A DNA stretch of 21,202 nt, taken from Altererythrobacter sp. GTDB lineage: Bacteria > Pseudomonadota > Alphaproteobacteria > Sphingomonadales > Sphingomonadaceae. The first letter of the stretch is position 1. Each line of letters opens with the position of its first letter. Positions 9,687 through 16,826 of the stretch are shown here, piece after piece. The notes beneath the pieces are model-generated. The model was given only the letters and a program-made list of their open reading frames with translations, was not told where the DNA came from and did not search any database. The DNA is taken from the NCBI GenBank assembly GCA_023299945.1, contig JALZVZ010000004.1:1-21202 (forward strand), given 5' to 3'. The translations under genes and the position numbers were made by a program.

Positions 9687-10616
9687 ATGAGCATCGATTT
9701 CAAAGATAAAGTCGCCATCGTCACCGGTGCAGGCGGCGGCTTGGGCAAAGCCTATGCGCTGGAACTGGCCAAGCGCGGCGCAAAAGTGGTCGTCAATGAC
9801 CTTGGTGGCTCGCGCGATGGCACTGGCTCATCCGACGCAGCTGCTGAAGTGGTTGCCGAGATTGAAGCGGCTGGCGGCACTGCCATGGCCAATGGCGGAT
9901 CGGTTACCGATTTCGCGCACATGGAAGAAATGGTCGCCAAGGCCAAAGAAGCTTGGGGCGGCGTTCACGTCCTCATCAACAATGCCGGCGTTTTGCGCGA
10001 TAAGACTTTTGCGAAAATGACCCCTGATGATTTCCGTTTCGTGTGCGATGTGCACCTCAATGGTTCGGCCATGGCCACCAAAGCATGCTGGGAAACTTTC
10101 CGCGAGCAAGCTTACGGCCGCATTTTGATGACAGCCAGCTCCACCGGTCTGTTCGGCAATTTTGGCCAAGCAAACTATGGCGCGGCGAAACTCGGCCTTG
10201 CTGGCCTGACCAAAACGCTCCAGCTTGAAGGCGCGAAATACAACATCCGCGTCAACTCACTGTCACCAGTGGCTGGCACGCGCATGACCGAGGACATCTT
10301 TCCAGAAGAAGCGTTCAAACTGTTCGCACCTGAAAACGTTGTTCCAGCAGCTCTGTTCCTTGTCAGCGAAGACGGCCCAACCAATGCTATCGTTGGCGCT
10401 GGCGGCGGCGGTTATCACTCTGCATGGGTGATGATGAACGATGCGGTTTGGCTGCCCGATGGCGAGCGCACGGTCGAAGGCTTTGCGGCGAATTGGGAAA
10501 AGATCAACGCGCAAACCAATCTGCGCGCCCCCCAATCAGGCGCTGAGCAATCAGCAGCTATCCTGAAAGCTATGCAAGAAGTGACCGGCACCGGCCCGTC
10601 CAGCACGCGCGGCTAA
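9687..10616 (+). CDS. Short-chain dehydrogenase of the MFE-2 / 3-hydroxyacyl-CoA dehydrogenase type
   Basis: This is a 309-residue classical SDR with an extended C-terminus. The NAD(P)-binding motif TGAGGGLG is at 13-20, NNAG at 98-101, and the catalytic triad is S151, Y164 and K168 in the segment TASSTGLFGNFGQANYGAAK. The segments AYALELAKRGAKVVVNDLGGSRDG and GLFGNFGQANY closely resemble the dehydrogenase domain of peroxisomal multifunctional enzyme 2 (HSD17B4), which oxidises 3-hydroxyacyl-CoA in beta-oxidation. The aspartate at position 38, after the second beta strand, favours NAD(H). There is no hydratase domain or neighbouring hydratase gene. It is a single-gene unit with its own terminator. 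The exact acyl substrate is unknown. Confidence 0.87.
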   Translation: MSIDFKDKVAIVTGAGGGLGKAYALELAKRGAKVVVNDLGGSRDGTGSSDAAAEVVAEIEAAGGTAMANGGSVTDFAHMEEMVAKAKEAWGGVHVLINNAGVLRDKTFAKMTPDDFRFVCDVHLNGSAMATKACWETFREQAYGRILMTASSTGLFGNFGQANYGAAKLGLAGLTKTLQLEGAKYNIRVNSLSPVAGTRMTEDIFPEEAFKLFAPENVVPAALFLVSEDGPTNAIVGAGGGGYHSAWVMMNDAVWLPDGERTVEGFAANWEKINAQTNLRAPQSGAEQSAAILKAMQEVTGTGPSSTRG

Positions 10617-10641
10617 TGTCGCAAAATATGGCGTTTTGATG

Positions 10642-10680
10642 CGGCCCCCGCTCCTTCACCGGATCGGGGGCCGTTTCGTT
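10642..10680 (+). terminator. Rho-independent terminator after the short-chain dehydrogenase gene
   Basis: CGGCCCCCG (10642-10650) and CGGGGGCCG (10665-10673) form a perfect 9-bp GC stem with a 14-base loop, followed by TTTCGTT. It lies 25 bases after the stop codon. The interrupted T tract is weaker than that of the atpC terminator. Confidence 0.82.
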
Positions 10681-10703
10681 TGGGGTATCCTATCAAAGGT
10701 GTA

Positions 10704-10731
10704 TTGACTTCATAACACACTACGCTAGATT
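10704..10731 (+). promoter_or_regulatory. Candidate sigma70-type promoter for the membrane protein gene
   Basis: TTGACT at 10704-10709 (five of six to the -35 consensus) is followed after 16 bases by TAGATT at 10726-10731 (four of six to the -10 consensus). It lies just downstream of the terminator and 21 bases before the start at 10753, giving a short leader. The -10 overlaps GATTC (10728-10732), a GANTC site of the kind methylated by CcrM in many alphaproteobacteria. Confidence 0.5.
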
Positions 10732-10752
10732 CGCTTCAAATATCGGAGCAGA

Positions 10753-11937
10753 ATGCACATGGCCTATTCGGACGAAGATCTAAATTCCGCGGTTGCTGCG
10801 GGAGTTATGAGCCAAGAGGCCGCCACGGCCCTGCGCACCCATGTCAGTTCCCTGCGCGATATGCCGCGCGGCGATGAAGAGAACTTTCGTCTCATCAACT
10901 CCTTCAACGATATCTTCGTTGCCATAGGCGTGATTATCTTGCTGGTCGCGGTCGGTGCGATTGGGCAAGCGATTGCGGGCGCAATGTTTGGCATTGAATC
11001 ATATCGTGAAGCCTTTCCAAACTCCTCCCCAACCGATGCTGAGATGAGCACGTGGCAAGCCGCCTATGCCCTTGAGGAGGCTGTCGGAACTGCGCTTGCG
11101 GGCCTGTTCGTTGTCATAACAGCGTGGCCGCTAGCCGAATTTTTTACCCGCAAACGCCGCATGGCCCTGCCCAGCATCATCTTACTTTTGGTGTTTGTGG
11201 GCGGCGTGTTCTTTACGGTATTAGGATTAGGCACGGCGCTTATGCAAAGCGGAAATGACCAGCTGGGCGCAATCATCGGCGCATTGGCAGCCGCCTTTGC
11301 CGCAGGCGCAGCCTATCTTCATTGGAAGCGCTTCGCCGTGCCAATCACAGTGGCGGCCGGTGCCGCTGCGGTGGCGGGCACATTGATCAGCCTAGCGGTG
11401 GCAGCGATCGGACCTGACAGGTTCAACGAAAACAGCGTGCTTGGCTTAGTATTTTTCGCCGGACTTTGCGTATTTGCCCTCGCCATGCGCTGGGACATGT
11501 CCGACGTTACCCGCACAACGCGCCGCGCGGACGTGGCCTTTTGGCTGCATTTGCTGGCCGCACCGATGATCGCTCATCCGATATTCAACGCCATGGGCGT
11601 GCTGGATGGCGGAGACGCTGTTGGGATTGGCGGTGCCGTTGCTGTGGTCGCGATCTACATCCTATTTGGCCTCATCGCTCTGGCGATTGACCGGCGCGCT
11701 TTGCTGGTGTCCGCCCTTGCCTATGTGCTGGTTGCGCTAACATTTTTGTTCGACAAATTTGGCGCGGTGGAGCTGAACTTTGCTTTGACGGCGCTGGTGA
11801 TCGGTTCTGCGCTGCTCAGCCTGTCGGCTTTCTGGTCGCCAATCCGCAAAGTGGTTGTGGGTGCTCTTCCAGAAAGCCTGCAAGAACGGCTGCCCTCGGC
11901 AGATCATGCGCTGCAAAGTGAAACCGCCGCGGCTTAA
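10753..11937 (+). CDS. Polytopic membrane protein of unknown function
   Basis: This is a 394-residue inner-membrane protein I cannot assign with certainty. The first 50 residues are soluble and charged (SDEDLNSAVAAGVMSQEAATALRTH), a short helical segment reminiscent of the N-terminus of DUF2157 proteins. About ten hydrophobic segments follow, near residues 53-76, 110-130, 139-160, 171-190, 195-219, 228-246, 261-281, 290-312, 316-334 and 340-361. The last 30 residues are soluble. No catalytic or transport motif is visible. The ATG at 10753 has GGAG at 10744-10747; a second ATG at 10759 is possible. Its stop codon overlaps that of the converging DUF2794 gene. Confidence 0.8.
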   Translation: MHMAYSDEDLNSAVAAGVMSQEAATALRTHVSSLRDMPRGDEENFRLINSFNDIFVAIGVIILLVAVGAIGQAIAGAMFGIESYREAFPNSSPTDAEMSTWQAAYALEEAVGTALAGLFVVITAWPLAEFFTRKRRMALPSIILLLVFVGGVFFTVLGLGTALMQSGNDQLGAIIGALAAAFAAGAAYLHWKRFAVPITVAAGAAAVAGTLISLAVAAIGPDRFNENSVLGLVFFAGLCVFALAMRWDMSDVTRTTRRADVAFWLHLLAAPMIAHPIFNAMGVLDGGDAVGIGGAVAVVAIYILFGLIALAIDRRALLVSALAYVLVALTFLFDKFGAVELNFALTALVIGSALLSLSAFWSPIRKVVVGALPESLQERLPSADHALQSETAAA

Positions 11938-12326
11938 TCCTCGACCGATTTCATCAGGCGGCGCTCCATCGGCGCAAGCACTCCGGCCAGCTCATGCCCG
12001 CGTTTCAGCACTTGGCCATGTTCGCCAAACAGCGTCCACATACCTTGCTTTTGGCGCAATGAGGGGCACTTTTCAATGCGAGCCTGCGGGCGTTCAGCAG
12101 CCCGGCGAAAGGCGGCAAACACGGCGACATCCTTGGTGAAATCCATCGCATAATCGCGCCATTCACCGGCGGCGACCATGCGGCCATACAGATCAAGGAT
12201 GCGCTGCAATTCTTGGCGTTCAAAGCCCACTTGGCCCGCAGGCTTCCCATGGGTGCGGCCGGTGAAAGGCACGACCGAGCCAGAGGAAATGCCCGCTGCC
12301 GAACCGCCACCGTTAGAATGCGCCAT
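11934..12326 (-). CDS. DUF2794-family protein
   Basis: This 130-residue soluble protein shows the pattern I associate with DUF2794, a family largely restricted to alphaproteobacteria and without known function. The conserved core is FERQELQRILDLYGRMVAAGEWRDYAMDF, then FAAFRRAAERPQARIEKCPSLRQKQGMW and LKRGHELAGVL. The first 30 residues are Gly/Ser-rich and probably disordered. It is the last gene of the minus-strand run, nine bases after the cysE stop, so it is probably co-transcribed with cysE and hdaA. The ribosome-binding site is weak, which suggests coupling to cysE translation. Confidence 0.8.
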   Translation of the reverse strand: MAHSNGGGSAAGISSGSVVPFTGRTHGKPAGQVGFERQELQRILDLYGRMVAAGEWRDYAMDFTKDVAVFAAFRRAAERPQARIEKCPSLRQKQGMWTLFGEHGQVLKRGHELAGVLAPMERRLMKSVED

Positions 12327-12335
12327 CAGCTGCCC

Positions 12336-13049
12336 TTATGAACCGTCAGTTCCGCTGCGCTTTTGGGGCTGAAGCGGCAATTCGCCAGAGGCTTGCGCTC
12401 TGATTGCGGCCATTTCCTCGCGCAATAGTCTAATCTCGCCTTCTAGCTTTTCGATGCAATCAATGCGGTTGCCGTCCGCATCCTCGCAATTGAACGTGCC
12501 ATAAGGAATGAACTCCTTCGCCCATTCCTCTGCCGGCACCAGCGTTGAGCGCGCCTTTAGCCCGATCATCGTCGCGCCTTCGGGCACATCTTCTGTCACG
12601 ACTGCATTCGCCCCCACGCGCCCGCGCGCGCCGACTACAATCGGGCCAATGATTTGCGCGCCAGACCCGATAATCACATTGTCGCATAATGTCGGGTGAC
12701 GCTTGCCTCCCTTGCCATTGGTAGGGTTCGTCCCGCCCAATGTAACACATTGGTAAATCGTGACATTGTCGCCGATCTGCGCGGTTTCCCCAATGACCGT
12801 AAAGCCGTGATCAATAAAGAAATTGTGGCCGATTTTTGCACCGGGATGGATGTCAATCGCGGTCAAAAAGCGCGAAAAATGGTTCACCATGCGCGCGAGG
12901 AAAAACAGCCGAGCGCGGTAAAGCCGGTGTGCGACGCGGTGATAAAACAGCGCCCAAACGCCGGGATACAGCATCGTTTCCATGCGCGAACGCGGCGCAG
13001 GGTCGCGCGCTCTAATCGAGTCCAGATAGGTTGTGATCCGCTTAAACAT
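12336..13049 (-). CDS. cysE: Serine O-acetyltransferase
   Basis: This 237-residue enzyme acetylates L-serine with acetyl-CoA to give O-acetylserine, the committed step to cysteine. The hexapeptide beta-helix is clear, with DIHPGAKIGHNFFIDHG carrying the conserved D66 and H81 (equivalent to the catalytic Asp and His of CysE), then VTIYQCVTLGGTNPTNGKGGKRHPTL. The N-terminal helical domain is shorter than in E. coli CysE, as in the EpsC-type branch. The C-terminal tail (about 185-237) adds a charged helix, EKLEGEIRLLREEMAAIRAQ, that may be a coiled coil. The start at 13049 has GGGAGA upstream; a frame open to 13130 overlaps hdaA and is less likely. It follows hdaA by 26 bases. Confidence 0.95.
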   Translation of the reverse strand: MFKRITTYLDSIRARDPAPRSRMETMLYPGVWALFYHRVAHRLYRARLFFLARMVNHFSRFLTAIDIHPGAKIGHNFFIDHGFTVIGETAQIGDNVTIYQCVTLGGTNPTNGKGGKRHPTLCDNVIIGSGAQIIGPIVVGARGRVGANAVVTEDVPEGATMIGLKARSTLVPAEEWAKEFIPYGTFNCEDADGNRIDCIEKLEGEIRLLREEMAAIRAQASGELPLQPQKRSGTDGS

Positions 13050-13075
13050 GGTCTTTATCTCCCACCAAACCGCAC

Positions 13076-13684
13076 TCAGAGCAAGCGTTGTTGGTCTGGC
13101 CCCAGCATCGCTTCCAGCGCGCTGCGCCAAATGGACATGGTAGCAGGGACCTTTCGTTCAAGGCTTAATCGATCAATTGCAATTATCAGCTGCTCAATAC
13201 CGGCAAAGCTGCGCAGGGTGCGCGGGGTGAGATATTCTGCCGCACCTTCGGCCAACGTCAGCCCGCGTTGCTCGGCCAGCGTCTCGATCAAAGCACCCAC
13301 CATCGCATCATTGGGCTCGCCAATTTCAAGCTGCATTGCAGCTCCCAACCTTGATCGTAAATCAGGCAGAGTGATGTCCCACGGCTGCGCTCTGACAATC
13401 ATCAACAGCTTTTCGCCCGCTTCTTGCGCGGCATTCCAGCGGTGAAACAAAACCGTCTCGTCCATCCCATCCGCATCATCGAGCACAATAATCCCCTGCG
13501 ATGCAGCCCACAGGCCAAGCAAGCTTTTACCCGAACGCGGCGGCCCAGCCAGAACGGCGGTGCCATAAGGCCAGCTCGCCGGATCTTTCAGCGCCTCGTA
13601 AGCACCAGCATTCGCATTGCCGAGAATAATCCGTGCAGGATCGCTTTTCGAACGACTACCGAGCGGAAGAGCGATTTGCGACAT
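13076..13684 (-). CDS. hdaA: HdaA-type DnaA regulator (DnaA AAA+ domain homologue)
   Basis: This 202-residue protein resembles the AAA+ part of DnaA without its DNA-binding domain. In Caulobacter, HdaA together with the sliding clamp promotes hydrolysis of DnaA-bound ATP and so prevents re-initiation of replication. Visible features are the N-terminal clamp-binding-like motif QIALPL (3-8), the P-loop GPPRSGKS (47-54) and a Walker B-like VLDDAD (67-72). The C-terminal region LTPRTLRSFAGIEQLIIAIDRLSL matches the lid helices of the family. It is the second gene of the minus-strand run, 24 bases after the exported protein gene and 26 bases before cysE. Confidence 0.9.
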   Translation of the reverse strand: MSQIALPLGSRSKSDPARIILGNANAGAYEALKDPASWPYGTAVLAGPPRSGKSLLGLWAASQGIIVLDDADGMDETVLFHRWNAAQEAGEKLLMIVRAQPWDITLPDLRSRLGAAMQLEIGEPNDAMVGALIETLAEQRGLTLAEGAAEYLTPRTLRSFAGIEQLIIAIDRLSLERKVPATMSIWRSALEAMLGPDQQRLL

Positions 13685-13708
13685 GCGCCCAGTTCCTCCG
13701 GCCCCGCC

Positions 13709-15061
13709 CTAGCGGCGAATGGCGAGAGCGCCCGCGCCTTGCGACACGCTAAAGCCGCGCGCTCTGAGCGCCTGAGCCAACTGCGCGAGCGAACCGGAAT
13801 AGCTCACCGTCATCACCGATGTACCGCCGATCGCTGTGCTGGTAATCGCTGCGCCGCGCACACCGGCGGTCGAGCGCACAGTAGCAAAGTTGCTGTCATA
13901 GGCACCTGCATCAGGCGTCGCGAATTGCACCGTGTAGGAGGAAATAACCGCCGCCTGCGTCGGTGTCGGCGTTGGCGTTGGCGTCGCCGTTTCCGGCGTC
14001 TGCGCGCGCTCTTCAGATGATGCCTCGGAACCTGCACGCGCAGCGCGTTCATCAGCGCGTTTTGCAGCCTTTTCAGCAGCATCTTTTGCTTGAGCCGCGC
14101 GCCCAATTTGGATGAGGCGCTGGATCACAGGATCGGCTGCACCCACTCCGCCAGAATTCAGTGTTGGATCAGGCTTCAGCTTGCCATCGACAAGCGCTTG
14201 CTCAAACATTTCATCAAATTTCAGAACCGCTTTGTTCATCATTTCAGGCAGTTCGCGCGGCGTACGCGCTGTCATGGTGAAATTTCCGAGATAAATACTG
14301 TCAGGGCCATAGCGGCCAGTAAACTTGCCCTCAATCGGCCCACCGGGCCAAGAATAATTCAGTTCTGCCAAAGGCACCAGAACATCGCCCGCCTCAAACT
14401 GATCAAGGATATTGCGCCACCACAACCGACTGCGCCGACCTGTTTGTCCATAAGTAAGCAGCAGCGATTCACCGCCAGCGCCCGATGGCCGGACATAATC
14501 GACGCGGCTACCACCAGCCTGATATTCTGCCCAAGCTCGCTGCCACGGATTGCGCGTTTCATACATAAGGTATGTTCCGCCGCTTTTTGTCACCGGCAGC
14601 AATAGCATGGGCGCGCTGCGGCGCGATTTCTTGCTTCCGCCGAGGTAACGCCCGGCTTGCGCACGGTCAAAGATAACACCCAGCCGCGCGATATAGCGCC
14701 GCGGGCCAATTTGCTCGCGCTCGATTACAACGGCGGCAACCAGGCCCTGCAATTGCCCATCGGATAGCTTTGGTCCGTTGACTTTGGCCCAAGCTTTGCG
14801 CTGAGCCTCCAGCCAACCTTTTTCACGCGCATCATTGGCATCCTTGCCCTTAACATCGACGTCGATCCCGCTCACATCAATATCTGTGGTGCTGACAATC
14901 GGCGCGATCCCGCGATCGCCGGCCACTTGTGCAAACAATCCGGCCGAGCCTGCAAATAGGAACAGCGCCGCTCCAACGGCGAATACAGCCGCTAGCCCCC
15001 AGCGGGATCGCGCTGAAAGGGGCTGCATAATGGAGCGGAAGAGAGTTTGTGTTTGAGTCAT
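13709..15061 (-). CDS. Exported two-domain protein of unknown function (DUF2066-like N-terminal, ferredoxin-like C-terminal)
   Basis: This 450-residue protein has a hydrophobic N-terminal segment (residues 20-46, cleavage possible after LFA), so it is exported or anchored. The stretch VSGIDVDVKGKDANDAREKGWLEAQRKAWAKV (63-94) resembles DUF2066-type periplasmic proteins. A beta-rich region continues to about 300. An Ala/charged helical linker (about 320-352) and a Pro-Thr run TPTPTPTP follow. Residues 370-450 have a beta-alpha-beta-beta-alpha-beta look like heavy-metal-associated domains, but with no CxxC, so metal binding is unlikely. The ATG at 15061 is chosen over that at 15028 because neither has a strong site and AAGG lies upstream of the first. 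It heads the run with hdaA and is divergent from purM. Confidence 0.72.
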   Translation of the reverse strand: MTQTQTLFRSIMQPLSARSRWGLAAVFAVGAALFLFAGSAGLFAQVAGDRGIAPIVSTTDIDVSGIDVDVKGKDANDAREKGWLEAQRKAWAKVNGPKLSDGQLQGLVAAVVIEREQIGPRRYIARLGVIFDRAQAGRYLGGSKKSRRSAPMLLLPVTKSGGTYLMYETRNPWQRAWAEYQAGGSRVDYVRPSGAGGESLLLTYGQTGRRSRLWWRNILDQFEAGDVLVPLAELNYSWPGGPIEGKFTGRYGPDSIYLGNFTMTARTPRELPEMMNKAVLKFDEMFEQALVDGKLKPDPTLNSGGVGAADPVIQRLIQIGRAAQAKDAAEKAAKRADERAARAGSEASSEERAQTPETATPTPTPTPTQAAVISSYTVQFATPDAGAYDSNFATVRSTAGVRGAAITSTAIGGTSVMTVSYSGSLAQLAQALRARGFSVSQGAGALAIRR

Positions 15062-15124
15062 CGGGGAAAACCTTGCGCCTTTTGCCCAAAGGCGAGTGGA
15101 ATTCCAAGCACGAAAGGCTAAAGC
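15062..15124. promoter_or_regulatory. Divergent promoter region with inverted repeat between the exported protein gene and purM
   Basis: Only 63 bases separate the two divergent starts. CGCCTTT (15076-15082) and AAAGGCG (15088-15094) form a perfect 7-bp inverted repeat with a 5-base spacer, which may be an operator or a leader hairpin. It does not match the E. coli PurR box. GAAAGG at 15112-15117 is the purM ribosome-binding site. Confidence 0.4.
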
Positions 15125-16240
15125 ATGGGGATTATGTCATCCAAAACTGAAAAACCCGCCAATTACACATACGAATCCGCCGGCGTTTCCATCGCTGCTG
15201 GCAATGCCTTGGTGAAGGCCATTGGCCCGCTGGTGAAAGCCACTGCAAGGCCCGGCGCAGACAGCGAAATCGGCGGTTTTGGGGGCTTTTTTGACCCTAA
15301 AGCGGCCGGATATAAAGACCCTTTGCTGGTGGCGGCAAATGATGGTGTCGGCACCAAATTGAAGCTCGCCATCGACTTTGACCGCCATGATAGCGTGGGA
15401 ATCGATTTGGTTGCCATGTGCGTCAATGATTTGATCGTCCAAGGCGCTGAACCGCTGTTTTTTCTAGACTATTTCGCCACGGGCAAGCTTGAGAACGGCA
15501 TTGCCGAACGAGTCGTTGCTGGAATTGCAAAAGGTTGCAAACAGGCAGGCTGCGCGCTGATTGGCGGGGAAACCGCTGAAATGCCGGGCATGTATTCCGA
15601 TGGCGATTATGATTTGGCCGGTTTTTGCGTTGGCGCGGTAGAGCGCGGCGAGCAGTTGACGGGCGAAAAGGTGAAGCCGGGCCATGTGCTGATCGGGCTA
15701 GCCAGTTCCGGTGTTCACTCCAACGGTTATTCGCTGGTGCGCCGCTTGGCCGCCGATAAGGGCTGGAAATTGAACCGCCCTGCTTTGTTTGATTCGGACC
15801 GCTTGCTGATCGACGCTTTGATTGAGCCGACCCGGATCTATGTGGACAGTCTGATGCCGCTGGTGCGCGCAGGCCAGATTGACGCGCTGGCGCATATCAC
15901 CGGCGGCGGTCTGCTGGAAAATATCCCGCGCATTCTGCCCGATGGTGCGCATGCAAGGATCGATGCTGCCGCTTGGGAACAGCCGGGTCTGATGGCGTTC
16001 TTGCAAGCACAAGGAAACATTGAGCCTGAGGAAATGGCACGCACATTCAATTGCGGCGTGGGCATGGTTCTGGCGGTTGATACTGCGAAGGTAGACGATG
16101 TTCTCTCGGCTCTTGCAAAGACAGACGAGACGGCATTTGTGATCGGCGCAATTGAAGCAGGCGACAAGGGCTGCACTGTTGCGGGCCCGCAAGGCTGCTG
16201 GAGCGCAACATCAGACTGGGTAGCCACTCATCTTGGCTAA
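15125..16240 (+). CDS. purM: Phosphoribosylformylglycinamidine cyclo-ligase (AIR synthetase)
   Basis: This 371-residue cytoplasmic enzyme closes the imidazole ring in purine synthesis, turning FGAM and ATP into AIR. Family marks are [15 protein letters not shown] near the N-terminus, [26 protein letters not shown], the segment [25 protein letters not shown] and [14 protein letters not shown]. The C-terminal domain has [16 protein letters not shown] and [11 protein letters not shown]. Length is normal. The ATG at 15125 has GAAAGG seven bases upstream; the ATG at 15134 is an alternative. Its last codons overlap the start of purN. Confidence 0.98.
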   Translation: MGIMSSKTEKPANYTYESAGVSIAAGNALVKAIGPLVKATARPGADSEIGGFGGFFDPKAAGYKDPLLVAANDGVGTKLKLAIDFDRHDSVGIDLVAMCVNDLIVQGAEPLFFLDYFATGKLENGIAERVVAGIAKGCKQAGCALIGGETAEMPGMYSDGDYDLAGFCVGAVERGEQLTGEKVKPGHVLIGLASSGVHSNGYSLVRRLAADKGWKLNRPALFDSDRLLIDALIEPTRIYVDSLMPLVRAGQIDALAHITGGGLLENIPRILPDGAHARIDAAAWEQPGLMAFLQAQGNIEPEEMARTFNCGVGMVLAVDTAKVDDVLSALAKTDETAFVIGAIEAGDKGCTVAGPQGCWSATSDWVATHLG

Positions 16241-16811
16241 GACAAAACTTGCGATTTTCATCTCGGGCAGCGGGACGAATATGGCCGCGCTGCTCTATGC
16301 CAGCCGCTTGGACGGCGCGCCGTTTGAAGTCGTGTTGGTCGCTAGCAATATGCCCTCTGCATCGGGCCTGAAACTGGCCAAAGCAGAAGGGATCGCTACT
16401 TTCGCGCTATCCCACAAGGCGATGCTGCGCGCAGAACATGATGCCGCGATGGAGGCCGCCGCGTTAGAAGCAGGCGCAGAGCTTATCGTGCTGGCGGGAT
16501 ATATGCGCATTTTATCGGAAGGTTTTGTGGAGCGCTGGGCCGGACGAATGCTCAATATCCACCCCTCGCTTTTGCCCAAATACAAAGGTCTCGACACCCA
16601 CGCCCGCGCGCTCGAAGCTGGCGACGCAATGGCCGGAACAAGCGTCCATTTGGTCACGCCGGAACTGGATGCGGGCGATGTATTGGGCCAAGCCAAAGTC
16701 GTGATCGCCGAGGGGGACACAGCGGAAAGTCTTGCAGAGCGTGTGAAATTGGCAGAGCACCAGCTCTATCCGCATGTGTTGAACAAATTTTTGACCGCGC
16801 AAGCGCAATAG
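16233..16811 (+). CDS. purN: Phosphoribosylglycinamide formyltransferase (GAR transformylase)
   Basis: This 192-residue enzyme moves a formyl group from 10-formyl-tetrahydrofolate to GAR in purine synthesis. Catalytic residues are in place: N108 and H110 in [14 protein letters not shown] and D146 in ELDAGDV. The phosphate-binding loop ISGSGTNM is at 10-17. The start appears to be TTG at 16233, inside purM: an in-frame stop lies at 16221-16223, and the first Met (residue 17) falls inside the substrate loop, so no ATG or GTG start is possible. The overlap with purM is eight bases, which suggests translation is coupled to purM. The purM-purN pairing is common in bacteria. Confidence 0.97.
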   Translation: MAKTKLAIFISGSGTNMAALLYASRLDGAPFEVVLVASNMPSASGLKLAKAEGIATFALSHKAMLRAEHDAAMEAAALEAGAELIVLAGYMRILSEGFVERWAGRMLNIHPSLLPKYKGLDTHARALEAGDAMAGTSVHLVTPELDAGDVLGQAKVVIAEGDTAESLAERVKLAEHQLYPHVLNKFLTAQAQ

Positions 16812-16826
16812 GCGCAGGCTCGAACC

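Noticed and set aside
13933..13999. Short repeat in DNA encoding the Thr-Pro run, considered as a microsatellite or phase-variable tract.
   Set aside because: The units are few, imperfect at third positions, and in multiples of three, so slippage would not switch the gene off; it is a coding linker.
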